Shown: positions 31,229 through 50,874 of the stretch, piece after piece
Layout of the letters: each line of letters starts with the position of its first letter
Position numbering within the stretch: the stretch's first letter is position 1
Source: Cyanophora paradoxa
Lineage: Eukaryota > Glaucocystophyceae > Cyanophorales > Cyanophoraceae
Assembly: GCA_004431415.1 (NCBI GenBank)
Contig: QPMI01000507.1
Location: 62,001-126,000 of the forward strand
Length of the DNA stretch: 64,000 nt
Direction: 5' to 3'
Notes under the pieces: model-generated
Told to the model about the DNA's origin: nothing
The model's database searches: none
The model's input: only the letters and a program-made list of their open reading frames with translations
Made by a program: the position numbers and the translations under genes

Positions 31229-33262
31229 ATGCAGCCAAGTTTCGAAGCCCAGCCCAGCCCGAGGGCGGTCACAGTCCAGGCGCAGTCAGCCGCGGGGAAC
31301 GAGCAGCAGGGCCGCCGCGTGCCTTTCGTCACTGTAGAGGAGCTAGAGATCTTCCTCCAGCGCCACGTGAACCTGGATGAGAGCGCAGCGCACGACATCG
31401 TGATCAAGGTCCTTCCCGCGCCTGCGGCCGACGCGCATCGCTGACGGGCAGCGTCCTCAGATGCCGAGGCTGAGGAATTTCCCGATCGAGCGCCCGCAGG
31501 GCGCCATCGACTTCCTGAACAAGAAGGGCATCGCCCCAGAAGGTGAGCCCCGGGCTAGCGCTGCGCGGCGCCCCGCCAGGACGCGGGCGCCCGCACGATT
31601 CTCAAGCTAGCTGTGCGGCGCCGAGATCTCGATCTCGCCGCGGCGCTGCCTGATCGTCCTGCGCACGCGCAGACGTCGCGCGGATGGTCATCAAGTACCC
31701 GATGCTGCTGACCTTCGACGTGGAGCGGCGCCTCGCGCCCGTCTGGAAGATGCTCGAGTGCGCGGCGCCTCTTCCTGGGTAGCCGCGGGGCGGGGGGCGA
31801 CGGGGCGGGGCGCGGGGCGCAGGGACGAGGGGCTGGACGCGGCGCAGGTGGCGGCGCGCTACCCCCCCATCTTCGACCACAACCTCAACGAGGGCATCCG
31901 CGGGAAGCTGCAGGCCCTCGAGGCGGCGGGGATGTCCCCGCAGGCGCTGCGCGCGCGGGTGCTGAAGGAGGGCGGCGCCACCGTGCTCCGCCTCGGCGCC
32001 GAGGAGAAGCTCCGGCCCTGGCTCTCCTTCATCGCCGAGGTCGGCATCCCCCCCGAGAAGCTCGAGGAGATCGTGCGGCGGCACCCCTGGATCTTCAAGC
32101 GCGACCTCGAGCGCAAGGCCCGCGCGACCCGTACCCCCCCCAGTCGGATCGCGTCGCGGCGATTGACCGGGTGGCCGGGCGGCGTGCGGGGCGCAGGTGA
32201 AGCCGATGCTGGCCGTGCTGCGCGAGGACGGCGGGCTCGACGAGGCTCAGCTCGCGCAGGTCCTCGCCAAGGTCCGTTTCGTTTCGCGCCCCTTTCGGCA
32301 CCGGCCGCCCCGCCCCAGCGCAGTGACGAGCGGGGCGCAGTGCCCGCAGCTCTTCGGGTTCGGGCGGGACGCGATCGTCGCGAAGCTCCGCCTCCTCTAC
32401 AACATCGGCCTGACCTCCGACGAGGCGCGCGGCCCCCCGGGCCCTGCCCCCCGCACACCCCGCCCCCTCCCCCCCCGCGCCCCTCGAGCGCCGGCCGGCT
32501 CGAGCCGGGGCGGCAGGTGCGGCACACGCTGCTGGCGGCCCCCTACTTCCTCACCTACGACCTCCAGACCAACCTCAAGGCCAAGGCGCGCCACCCCGCC
32601 CACCGCGCCCAGGCTCCGGCTCTCACCGGCACCCGCCAGGTCGCCTTCCTGAACGCGGCGGGCATCCGGGGGGAGGACCTGCGCACCGTGCGTGCCCGCA
32701 CCCCCGGGGGGAGGAGGCGGGGGCGGGGGCGGGCTCCGAGGCCGGCGGGGGCAGGTGGCGGCGGCGTGCCCGGTGCTGTGGGGCATGGACCTGGAGGAGG
32801 AGATCGCGCCGCGCTTCGACGCGCTGCTGAACACCATGGGCCGCACCGTCCGCGAGCTCCTCAAGCGGCCCCAGGTCAGAGGCCTCCGCCGCCCTCCCCT
32901 CCCTTCCCCTCCCCTCCCCCCGCCCCGCTCTCGCGCCGACCCCGGGGGCGCGCGCGCAGTCGCTCTTCTACGCGAGTCTGCAGCGGGCGGTGCTGCCCCG
33001 CCACGCCTACCTCGAGCACCGCGGCCTCGACCCCGCCCGCGTCACCCTCCAGAAGGCCCGCGCCCTGCCCCACGCTGGCGCGCAGGGCCCCCTCCGCGGC
33101 TGAAGCTCGGGGCAGATGCTGGAGTGCACGGACACGGCGTTCGTGCGGGAGGTGGCCGGCGGGGAGCTGGAGGAGTACAAGGAGTTCAAGCGCTCCCTCG
33201 GCCTCGAGCCGCCCCCGCGCCCCGCGCGCGCCCCCCACGCCCGCTTCCGCCGCGCCGCGTGA
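31229..33262 (+). CDS. mTERF-family organellar nucleic-acid-binding protein
   Basis: Member of the mitochondrial/plastid transcription termination factor family, helical-repeat proteins that bind organellar DNA or RNA. The start ATG 31229 gives MQPSFEAQPSPRAVTVQAQS and then VTVEELEIFLQRHVNLDESA. Successive mTERF repeats, with their Leu/Pro signature, lie on short exons: VARMVIKYPMLLTFDVERRL, LDAAQVAARYPPIFDHNLNE, GIPPEKLEEIVRRHPWIFKR, CPQLFGFGRDAIVAKLRLLY, VRHTLLAAPYFLTYDLQTNL, VAAACPVLWGMDLEEEIAPR and SLFYASLQRAVLPRHAYLEH. The C-terminal part is MLECTDTAFVREVAGGELEE and FKRSLGLEPPP, stop 33260-33262. The compartment is not proven: the N-terminus is Ser/Gln/Pro-rich with few acids, compatible with an organelle transit peptide. 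The stop lies 84 bp from the 3' end of the convergent surface-protein gene. Confidence 0.88.
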
Positions 33263-33346
33263 GCCCTCCCCGGGTCCCTTGAGATTCGTGTGCGAAGCTG
33301 ATTTTTAAAGTCTGCTGGTCGAAGCCTACGGTTAAACTATGTATAG

Positions 33347-41266
<7,920 letters not shown>

Positions 41267-41961
41267 GTTGGCGTCTGGCGTCGGTGTCCGTCCGCCGCCG
41301 AGCCTGCCGAGTGAGGTCAGCTCGCCGCGTTGCGCCGCGGCCGCCGCCTCGCCGCCGGACCAATCGTTCTGCAAGCAAAGCGCACACGCACCCTCCTTGA
41401 GCTTTGTCTGCGCGAGGAGAAACAAGGCCACCCGGCTGCGCCCCGCGAGCGGGGTCTTGCGTTCTCGGCGGATCCTGCGCCCGGGACCGCTCAAATTAAG
41501 GCCGCGCAACGCGTTTGCGTTTCTATGCGAAGCAGAAAGGCGAGAGCACTCGAGCCCCGGAGCGCACCGCGAAGTGGTGCTATCCGGCCAGAGGCTGCTC
41601 TTTCCTAGCTAGACTGGGCGGCGCTAGCGCGCGCTCTTGAACTTGTCTCGCGATCTGAGGCCTACAAAGCGCCTGCAGCCGTCGAAGGCGCTGTCGATGC
41701 GGCGCTGGCTGCAGCTGCTGGTGCGCGGGGTCCCGTTGCTGTTCAGGTGCACTGGAACCGACACAGGCATGCGCATTTCCTAGATCTACGCGTGCCATTG
41801 CTGTTGCGGCGGTACGGCTGCGTCGACAGCAGAGGGGCGTGGGTTGACAAGCGGCTTGAACGGGGTACGCGGGATAAGGGGAGGGGGGGAAGAATCGCCT
41901 CGCTGTAGGATGTTCGAATTCTTCGCAGAGGAGGGGAGGGCGGGGCTGGGGCTAGCTGGCG
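41267..41961. other. Intergenic region upstream of the surface-protein gene and downstream of the CatSper gene
   Basis: 695 bases with no supported gene. It should hold the surface-protein promoter (nearest 41266) and the CatSper-like gene's 3' UTR. Short palindromes (gctagcgc, tctagct) but no TATA box or RNA gene recognised. Confidence 0.55.
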
Positions 41962-44900
41962 CTAGTGGATGTGGAGCTTCTTGCGGCGGTAGTAGAAGTA
42001 GGAGGCGACGAGGGCGGCGAGAATTGCTGCCATCGTGACGCCCAGGATGAGGAGCGCCGTCGCTGCCTCCAGCGGCGCCCCGTACACCTCGATCGCGAAC
42101 TCCGCCGTCAGGTCGCAGTAGCTGTACGTCGGCTCGATGATGCGCGCCTTCATCAGCAGCACGCCGTCCCGCGCGCTGGGCTGGAGGCCGGCGTCAGCGA
42201 GCGGGGGGCGCGCGGGAGCAAGGCGGGGGGCGGCGCACGGCAATGAGCAGGGTGTTGAAGCCCGTCGAGTTCATGATCTCATACGAGCGCTCTGCCGGCG
42301 GCGCGGGAGGCCGCCGATCAGCCTCGCATCAGGCGGCGCCGGCCCCTTCTCCGCGCGGTGGAGGGCCGGCGGGGGCCGGCGGGCGGGGCGGGGCGCACGG
42401 AGCGGGGCGCCCTTGGGGTCGGAGACGAAGCAGGACTGGTGGTTGTAGGGGGTGCGCAGCTCGTCCAGGGACTGGCCGGGCTTGCGGGCGGCGAGCAGGT
42501 CGGCCCACTGCTGCGAGCCCCGCAGGCAGCCGGCGTCCCCGTCCGTCGCGTTGTACTGATGCTCCAGCCGCCCCGTCGTCTGCGGCGGAGGAGGCGTCGG
42601 AGGGGGCAGGCGACGAGCAAGCGGAGCGGCGAGGGGCGACGCGGGCGCGCCTCCCAGACGATGAAGTCGCTGTTGACGGAGCCGGTGAGGGCGCCGTTGT
42701 CATAGCGGAGGAAGCCCGGGAGGAAGCCCGCAGTCCCGTGGTACACCCGGAAGGGGCACCCCAGCCGCGTGAAGTTGTAGTACCCCCGCAGCGACGGGGA
42801 GAGCTGCGGGCCGGTGAGGCGCTGCGGGGCGAGGGAGGCGAGGAGAGGAGAGGGGCAGTGCGGACCTGAATCTCCTTGCCGTGCTCGCCGGCGGGGGGCG
42901 CGTAGGCGGGGCACTGGCTCGGGTCCGTCACCTGCGGCCCTCCGTGAGCCGCGCGGGGCCCGAGGGCGGCACCGGCGCCCCCGCGGCGATCCCCCAGGGC
43001 GGCGCGCCTTGTTGAGGACGCGGATGGAGCGGCCCGGGGGGCACCCGATGCGTACGCGCGCCGAGGAGAGCCAGTCCTCGCACCTGCGCGCCCGCTCGCC
43101 CCGTCGGCTGCCGCCGGCGCCGGCGGGGCGGGGCGGGGCGGGGCGGGGCGCACGCGAGGGAGGCGGAGGCGGGGAAGAGGCGGGCGTCCGCGGGGCCCGT
43201 CGCCAGCAGCTGGCGCTCGCCGTACGCTGCGCGGGCCCCCGCTCGTTGGACGAAAGCGGGGGGCGGGGGCGGGGGCGGGGGCGGGGGCGGGCGGACAGGC
43301 GTAGCGGGAGACGTTGGCCTCGAAAAGTGTGGCGAGGGCCGTCGCCCGCGAGATCTCCCCCACCGGCTCCTCCACCAGCTGCGCCCCCGCCGCCCTCGGC
43401 CCCAGCCCGCGCCCCGCGCGCGGCCCCTTGGCATCGGCAGCGCACCTGCACGCTGAGGTCCAGGCGGCTGTTGTCCGACACCGCGAACCCGATCGCGTTG
43501 CTGCTCCCCCGCCGTCAGGCGGGCGGGCGGGGCGGGGGGCCCTGGGGAGGAGGAGGTGGGGGCCGCGCCTGCCGCCGGGGCGCGGGGTGAGCTGGAGGGC
43601 GGCGGTGAAGTTCTCGCCCATGTCGAGGTAGAAGATGGTGGCGTCGGCGTGCGCCACGGCGTCCATGTACCCGCACCGCGCCTCCGGGTTCACCGCCTCC
43701 GGCGCCCGCGGCGAGCCCCGCTCGTTCCCGTGCGGCACCGCCCGCAGCGCCACCTGCCCCCGCCCCGCTCGGCTCGGCGACGTGGGCGGGGGCGGGCGGG
43801 ACGGCGCGGGGCGCGGACCGCGGCGGGGCCGGCGGCGGCGCTGTGGGAGAGGATCCAGAGGCCACCCGAGCCGTCGAAGCGCAGCGCGCGGTACCCTGCC
43901 GACGCGGGGCCCCGCTCAAGGGGAGCGGGAGGAGGGCTGGGGGCCGCGCGGCCGCACCGGGGGCGGCGGCCTCGCCCGAGGCGAGCTCCATGGCGTCGGA
44001 GAGGCCCAGGGCGCCCAGGTACAGCCGCCCCGTGCTGCGCGGCTGCGTTCGAGGGGGATGGCGGCGGGGGAGGGCGGCGGGCTGCTCGCCTCGTGAGGGC
44101 GGCCCACCAGTGGCCGGCGCCGGTGGCGACGGCCTCGAGGACCTCGTCGGGGGCGAGCTCGGCGGCGGGGTCGGCGCGGGAGGGGAGGGCCACGCGGTAG
44201 GCGCTCGCCCCGCCGTCCGCCGAGTAGTAGAGCGCGTCGCCGTACACCAGCAGCTCCGAGGTCCCGTCCCGCGCGCTCACGACCCCCGGCCGCGCCGCCG
44301 CCTTGGCCGCGAGGCGGGCCGCCCCCTCGAAGCGGTGCCCGGCCGTCCACGCCGTGCCCCGCACGGCGTCCAGCCAGAACAGCTGCTCGGCGTCGGGGTA
44401 CCGGAGCAGCGCGGTGAAGCGGGGCAGGCCGACGGGCCGCACGAGGGCGGGGACGGAGGAGGGCGCCGGCGAGGAGGGGAAGGCCGGCAGGGCGGAGAAG
44501 GAGCGGCCCGAGTCCGAGGAGAAGTGAGGCGCGCCGGCGCCAGAGGAGGGCCACGCGAGGACGGCCGTGGAGAGGGGCGGGCGCAGGCCCTCGGGCGTCC
44601 GCAGCACGTCGCAGGTCTGCGCCGTCGCCGCCTCCACGCGGTCCACCCCCGCCGAGGCCGGCAGCACCTGCGACCAGGGCGCGGCGCCCTTGTCCGAGCG
44701 GAGGAGGCCGGCGGGCCCCGCGGCGAGCGCCCCGCCGTCGGTCACGAGGGCGTCGGTGACGGAGCCGCCGGCGTCGGAGGCGGGGAGGGCGACGGCGGCG
44801 GCGCGCAGGAAGGCGGACTGGGTGAGGAGGGCGGCGGGGCGGACGCCGGGGCCGCCGGCCTCGTCAAAGAGGGCGAGGGCGACGTTCGGGGCGCACGGGT

Positions 44901-45965
44901 CCGCCTTCACCCGCATCCGCGCCGGCCCAGGCGACCCCGCCGCCGGGGAGCCGCCCGCCGCAGGGAAGGCCGCGGGGCTCGCCGCCCGCACGTAGATCTC
45001 GTACCCCGTCGGGCCCGCGTAGCAGTTCATAGCCGAGACGCGCGCGCCGCTCACCTGCGCCCGGCGGCCGGCTCGGCGGGGGGGCGGGGGCGGCGCGAGG
45101 GGGGTGCGCGGGGCGCACGGTGAGAGCAAAGAGGCCGGCGGAGGAGCCCGAATAAAGCGCGCCCTCCCAGTAACTCCCGGAGGGCACCCACGTGAAGTTC
45201 CGCGCCACCTGCAGCTGCGCGGGGCTCGCTGCCGGGCGCGGCGGGGCGGGCGGGGCTGCGGGCGGCGCGCACGGTGGCGGTGGAGTCGGCCCACACGATG
45301 CGGGGAAATTCGCCGAGGGTCGCGAGCTCCGACGTGAGGCGCGCGCTCATCGGCGACGGGAGGAATGCAGCCGCGGCGCGCTCGTCGGCGCTCGCGGCGC
45401 CGCTGCTGCCGTAGTAGTCGAAGATCCACGCGCGGATCGCGTACGTCCCGTTGTCGGGCGGCAGCTCGAAGGTGGAGTCGGCTGCGGCGGAGGAGCCGGC
45501 GAGAGAGGGCGCGGTGACGAAGTACCAGTCGTAGCATGCTGGCTGCGTCACGAGCGTGATGTAGAAGGCGTCCGGCGTGCCCGAGACGCCGTTCGGCGCC
45601 ACCGTGAAGCGCTTGGGGCCCGCCGTCGAGCAGGTGAAGCCCGAGCACGGGTTGTCGCACAGGCCTCCCGAGCAGGAGCACGCCGCGGCGCACCCGCACT
45701 CAGATGGACACGTCAGCTGCATCCGGCTGGCCGAGTACGAGCTATTGAGGGGCGGACTGAGCATCTCGATTGTGATGGGCGACGTGCGGGCGAAAGTCGT
45801 GGGGTCCAGCTCGCCCGAGCTGTACCGCCATCGGAACCGTCCAAAACCGCCTTCCGATTGTGCCAGCGCGTGTAGCGCACTCGCCGCGCAGAGCGCCCAG
45901 ATCAGCAAGGCGGCGGCCGGTCCGCGACGGCGCATCGCCGTGCGTGGAGCCCCCGCGCCCGCCAT
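41962..45965 (-). CDS. CatSper cation-channel auxiliary subunit (delta/epsilon-like)
   Basis: Large type I membrane protein resembling the CATSPERB/G/D/E group, the extracellular canopy subunits of the flagellar calcium channel CatSper. The start ATG 45965 gives [15 protein letters not shown] and a signal peptide (AALLIWALCAASALHALAQ). A Cys-rich N-terminal domain (LTCPSECGCAAACSCSGGLC) is followed by a beta-propeller-like stretch over several exons (HFSSDSGRSFSALPAF; ELLVYGDALYYSADGGASAY; GRLYLGALGLSDAMEL; FDGSGGLWILSHSA). C-terminal family landmarks: YMDAVAHADATIFYLDMGEN, VRIGCPPGRSIRVLN, GCPFRVYHGTAGFLPGFLRY, VNSDFIVWE, SYEIMNSTGFNTLLI and RIIEPTYSYCDLTAEFAIEV. A single transmembrane helix (ALLILGVTMAAILAALVASY) and a basic tail YYRRKKLHIH end at 41962-41964. 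Which of the four subunits it matches best cannot be settled by eye. Confidence 0.8.
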
Positions 45966-46112
45966 CGCCCCGCCCCGGCAGATAGGCTTGCCAGGGAGGG
46001 TCACCGGGCTGCCGTGGCGAGCGTTTCCTAATTTCCACAAAAGCCTATTGCCTGTACCCCAGGCGAGAAGCTCGAGAAGCCCGAGCAGCCTCAGCGTAGA
46101 GCCGCCGCTGCG

Positions 46113-46871
46113 ATGGTAGCCAAGGTGCGGTGTTTGCGGGGCTAGGAGTGCGGTCCGGTCACACCTTGGCCCCGCTGCGCCGGTCGGCCGCGCTCGCACC
46201 GCGCCGGGTCGCTAGCAACCGCATCGCGCCGCTCTCGCCTCGGCACACAACGGCCGCCCCGCACGCCTTCCGCCGCACGAGCTGAGACGCTCTGGTCGCA
46301 GATCATAGCTCAGCTCCTCATCGCCGGTGCGCCAGTCATACTCAGGGCAACAATCACGGTGCGCCGCTCTCTGCTGCAGCGCGGGTCGGCGCGGCGACAG
46401 CCCGCGTGGCCGTTCGGCGCCCACCGACAGCGCCGCAGGCGTTCAGGACCATCAGACAAAGTTCATGGAAGAACGCCCAAGCATATTACGAAGCCCGTGA
46501 AGCCATGAGGGCGGCGGAAGCGGCCGAGAAGGAGGTGTCGCTGATGACGCCGGTTGAGGCGAAGCAGATTCTGAACCTGGAGAAGGCAACCAGCCAGCAG
46601 GAGATCCTCGAGCGCTACTCGAAGATCCTGCAGGCGAACGACCCGGCACGCGGTGGCTCGGAGTATGTCGTGCACAAGGTACGCACCCCGCCCGCCCTCC
46701 CTCGCCGCCGCTCCGCCGCCGCCGACGCCGCCGCCGCCGCCGCGCCGCGCCGCGCAGGCGACGATCGCGAAGGACGTGCTGGAATACACGCTGAAGCATG
46801 GCGAGCCAGAGCTTGGGGGCCAAGCCGCGGCCGCCGCCGGCAAGAGCGCCGGCGGCACGGGCCCCGCGTGA
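46113..46871 (+). CDS. PAM16: TIM16/PAM16, mitochondrial import motor J-like subunit
   Basis: J-like regulator of the TIM23 import motor at the matrix face of the inner mitochondrial membrane. A tiny first exon (46113-46124, MVAK) is joined by a 177-nt intron (46125-46301) to IIAQLLIAGAPVILRATIT, giving the family N-terminus MVAKIIAQLLIAGAP. Another intron joins to AFRTIRQSSWKNAQAYYEAR. The degenerate J-domain is VSLMTPVEAKQILNLEKATS, QQEILERYSKILQANDPARG and GSEYVVHK, with no HPD motif, as expected for TIM16. It ends TIAKDVLEYTLKHGEPELGG and a Gly/Ala tail, stop 46869-46871; about 140 residues, near the usual size. The ATG is 147 bp from that of the divergent CatSper-like gene. Confidence 0.9.
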
Positions 46872-47166
46872 CATGCCCCCCGCCGTCGCCCCGGCCTTCC
46901 GCACATCCTCTCGACCTCCCCCCGCCCCTCGCTACCCCTTTCCATTCGTGCTCCCGCCCCCCGCCCCCCCCCGCCCCCCGTCGCCCACCCCCGATTCTCT
47001 CCCGCTTTCCTGCCCCGTTCCACCTTGTCGCCCCAGCCCTCTCCGCTCCGCACAATACTTTGCTTCCGCTCCGCACGATACTCGGCCTGTCGATCCTATG
47101 CGCAATGCGTATTCCACGCGACGTGGAGAGGGCGCGGCGGGCGGCGGCGGCGGCGTGGGCGTGGGC

Positions 47167-49721
47167 CTACGCGGGGGGCAGGAGCTTGTAGGGGTTGAGG
47201 ATGCCGTTGGGGTCCATGGTGCGCTTCAGGGACTGCATGAGCGCGACGGCCTCCTTGCTCTTGCTGTACCCGATGTGGCTCGCCTTCATCACCCCGAGCC
47301 CGTGCTCCGCCGAGATCGACCCCCGCCTCGACGCTGCGCCCGGTGGGGTGGGCGGATCAGAGGGGCCCGGGAGCGACCCTCTCGGGCTCGGGCGGCTGCC
47401 GCGCACCGGTCCACTCGTAGACGAAGGGCTCGATGAGCTCCAGGACCTCCTTCTCGAACTTGGGGGTCCACATGTTGAGGTGCAGGTTGCCGTCCCCGAG
47501 GTGCCCGAAGGAGACGACGTTGGCCTTGGAGCCGAGCCGCTTCTTCATGTCCTCCACCATCGGCCACATCTCCCGCACCGGCAGCGAGATGTCGTACTTG
47601 TAGACGGCCCCCGACTTGGAGAGCGACTCGGAGATGCCCTCGCGCAGCTTCCAGAAGGCCTTGACCTGCGCGGGCGCTGCAGCGCGGGGCGCGGGGGGCG
47701 GAGGGGGGCGGCAGGGGACCTGGGTGAGGTCCTGGGCGACGTTGCCGTCGACGACGAGGCCGGCCTCCATCGCCCGCTCCAGGAACGCCGAGAGCTTCTC
47801 CTCGTCGTGCCCCCCGTTCGAGCCCGACACCTGCCGCCCCGCTCAGGCGGGCCCAGGGCCGGCGCCGGGGGGCCCCGCGCGCCTCGATGAGGAGGTAGAA
47901 CGGCTGCGGGCTGGGCAGCGGGTCCCGCGTCCCGTCCAGGTGCTTCAGCACCAGCTCCATCGAGGGCCGGTCCAGGTACTCGATCGCTGCCGCTCAATCA
48001 GCAAGGGGAGGAGGGAGGGGGCGGGGCTCGAGTGGGGGTACCCGAGACGATCTCGCCGAGCTCCTTGCGGGCCGCGATGAACGCGTCGCAGACCTGCGGA
48101 GGGCGTGCCTCGTGAGTGAGCGAACAAAGGGTCAAGCGGGGAGGACGAGTTCGGTGCGGCGCCGGCCGGCGTGGAGGACTCGCCTTGTCGAAGGACTCGC
48201 AGGCGAGGAAGGCGACCTGGCGGGAGGAGGCCGGTCAAGGCGCGCGGGGTGGCGGAGGGGGCGCCGGGGCGGGTGCTGCGGCGGGGCTCGAGCGGGGGCG
48301 GGGGCGGGGGCGCCCCGCACCTGGGTCGAGGCCGGCTTGCGGGGGGTGACGATGGAGACGGCGGTGATGACGCCGAGCACGCCCTCCGACCCGATGAACA
48401 GGTGGTTCAGGTGGATCCCCGTGTTGTCCTGCCGGGGGCCGCCCCGCTCGGCCCGCCGAGGCGCGCGAAGGCGGGTACGGGGAAGCGGACCTTGCGGAGG
48501 GTGCTGAGGTTGTCGACGATGGTCCCGTCCGCCATCACGACCTGCGAGGGGGGAGGGGTCGGTGGCCGGGGCGGGGGCGGGGGGGTCGGCGCTGGCGGGG
48601 GAGGGGGCCCCCACCTGGAGGCCGAGGACGGTGCCGTGGAGGGAGCCGTAGCGCACGAGGCGCAGCCCGCCGGCGTTCGTCGCCACGTTGCCCCCGATCT
48701 GGCAGCTGCCCCCGCCCCGCCCGCTCGGGGGGCGGCCGGGGCGGGATGGGGGCGGGGTGGAGGCGCGCCTGCCCTTGGCGCCCAGGTCGAGGGGCATCAT
48801 GAAGCCGCGCTCGTGGAGGTAGTTGTCCACGACCTCGAGCACGCAGCCCGCCTCGCACGTCAGGATCCCCGACGTCTCGTCGAACGCCAGGATCTGCTCC
48901 ACGAGTCAGCGTCGGGGGAGGCTTTCGCCGCCTCCGCGGGGGCGCGGGCCTTGTTCATCGCGTTGGTGGTGAGCACGATCTCGTCGTATACGGGCACCGA
49001 GCCGCCCACGAGGCCCGTGTTGCCGCCCTGGGGCACCACCGCCAGCCTGCCGCCCCGCCGCCCCGCGCGTGGGCGCCAGCCCCCGCAGGCGCGGCGGGGC
49101 GGAGCGGGGCGCCCCGGGCAGCGCGCACTTGCGTTTGTTGCAGTAGGCGAGGATGGTGGAGACCTCCTGGGTCGTCTTGGGGCGCAGGACGAGGCGCGAG
49201 CTGCCCTTGTACTTCTTCATCCAGTCCGTATTGAAGCCCTCGAGCTCGTGCTCGTCCTGGATGACGCAGCCCGGCGAGAGGTTCTTCTTGAAGTACTCGA
49301 TGTCCTCCGCGGTGAGCTGCGCGCCGCGCGCGAGGCCCGCCGGTCGATCGCGTGCGTCCGGGGCGGCGGGGAGGATTCGCGGACGCGAGCGGCAGCTATC
49401 CGCAGCTATCGTAAGCTAGAAGGCGGCGGCTCACCTTGGCGAACTTCGCGTCGCGGGGGCGGTTGTACTTGACAGGAAAATCTGTGGCTGCGGCCGCGCT
49501 CTGGGAGACCACCGGCGTCGCGGCGTAGTGGCGAGCATGCTGGCGAACGAGGGACGCCTGGTGACGACGCGCGCGAGTCAGCCCCGATGGCGTGAAAACA
49601 CACGCTGGCGCACCGGCTCGACGACCGCGCGGGAGGCGGCCGGAGCCGCACGAGCCGCGCGCAGGCCCCGGGCGCCCGGGCGGGCGCCCAGGAGCGACTT
49701 CAGGATCGTCGAGCCGAGCAT
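47167..49721 (-). CDS. D2HGDH: D-2-hydroxyglutarate dehydrogenase, mitochondrial FAD-linked oxidase
   Basis: FAD-dependent oxidase (FAD-binding type 4) that oxidises D-2-hydroxyglutarate to 2-oxoglutarate. The start ATG 49721 gives [20 protein letters not shown], a basic mitochondrial presequence; an intron joins EP to [20 protein letters not shown]. Then [57 protein letters not shown], the FAD loop [60 protein letters not shown] and [20 protein letters not shown]. The C-terminal substrate domain includes [40 protein letters not shown] and the end [15 protein letters not shown], stop 47167-47169. The alternative, D-lactate dehydrogenase, is less likely given the order of motifs. It diverges from the small gene at 49857. 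Confidence 0.9.
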
Positions 49722-49856
49722 CGTTATGTGAGCGTACCCGGGTGCCACCTCTAGGCTCTAGCTCTAGGCGCTATCAGGCTCCCGTGATGAGTTCCTGCGT
49801 AGTTGGCCAGCGCTAGCGCTCTGGCGACGGAAGCTGGTTGGCGCCCAACAGTAGCC

Positions 49857-50367
49857 ATGGTGCCGGCGCTGTCGGACGAGTCCCAGGCCAAAATCGCGCG
49901 CCTCCTCGACAGGGTGCGCATGCCCGAGCGCCCCAGTGAGCGCACGTCGAGCTTATAGTGCGCGCGCGCATGCGCAGCTCGGGGGCGACTGCAAAAAGAT
50001 CGCAGTGCGTTCACTGCCGTGCGCGCGCTGCACCTTTGCCCTGACGCCCGTCCGTGCGCAGGGACGCCTCCTGCTGTCCGCGTGCACGGGCGGCGCGTCC
50101 GAGCTGGCCTTCCCTGTGGAGCTCAGCCTCGCGCAGCGGGCGCGGCTGGCGAAGGAGGTCTGGGGTCTCGCGCGGGACCGGCAGCTGCTGAGCGACCTGC
50201 TGGCGGCCCTCTACGGGTCCCTCTCGTCGCCCGAGGCGCGCGCGGCGGAGGCGCGGGCCCTGGCCGCCGTGTCCGAGGCGGGGCGCGCGGCGGCGGCCAA
50301 GCTGGGGTCCACGCTCTCCCGAGCGGGGTCCAGCTCCGGCGCGAGGCGGCACTTCGACGGCATCTGA
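49857..50367 (+). CDS. Small helical protein of unknown function
   Basis: Not recognised. The ATG 49857 gives MVPALSDESQAKIARLLDR. A GT-AG intron beginning gtgcgcatgcc and ending ccgtgcgcag near 50060 keeps phase 0 and joins to GRLLLSACTGGASELAFPVE, then LSLAQRARLAKEVWGLARDR, QLLSDLLAALYGSLSSPEAR and the end SGARRHFDGI, stop 50365-50367. The product is about 120 residues, predominantly amphipathic helix, without signal peptide or transmembrane helix. A competing reading of exon 2 in another frame is much richer in Gly/Arg and looks like a shadow. It diverges from D2HGDH with 135 bp between ATGs. Confidence 0.6.
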
Positions 50368-50874
50368 AGAAGGTTCATGTCTGACGGAACGGCCGAACGC
50401 GAAGCTCCACCCTCCTCCGCGGATCCCGCGCCACCCCTAGGCCGTCCACCACTGTACCCGCTCGCTCCGCCGAGTCTTCCCACCACGCCGTGGCCCCTCT
50501 CACCTCTGCCGCCTTTCGACGCCACTCGCGCCCAGCCCACTGGGCCAGCCAGCCGCCCCCCAGCGCGCACGTGCACTGCGGCTGCGCAGCGCCCGGCGGC
50601 CGCAGTTTCCCTTCCACTTTCCGGATCCCCCGGGCCCCCGGCCCCGCGAGCCTCCCTAGCCTCAGATTTTCGGGTTTCAATTGCAAGTCAAGATTTGTAG
50701 GTCGGTGATTGAAAAGTCGATGTCAACGTTATTCAAGGAATGATGTACTTCCGAAGTTCATTAAAGATTATATAATTAGCGATACCAGAATTCAGTGATT
50801 TTCAGTTTCAACGCCGCGGCCGGGATTGCGATTGCGATTGCAAATCAAATTTGAAGCTTGCATAAAGCGGGGGC
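50368..50874. other. Convergent intergenic region with an AT-rich island
   Basis: 507 bases between the small gene and the NOM1 3' end. The first 270 are C-rich. About 50660-50870 is strikingly AT-rich for this genome (ttaaagattatataattagc) and has a gattgcgattgcgattgca repeat near 50825. No ORF or RNA gene is supported. Confidence 0.6.

Noticed and set aside
46872-47166. Possible continuation of PAM16 or a small gene in the C-rich gap
   Set aside because: The TIM16 product is complete at its stop, and the gap is Pro-coding in all frames only because it is C-rich.
47167-49721. D-lactate dehydrogenase
   Set aside because: Same superfamily, but the order and wording of motifs through to [15 protein letters not shown] fit D-2-hydroxyglutarate dehydrogenase better.
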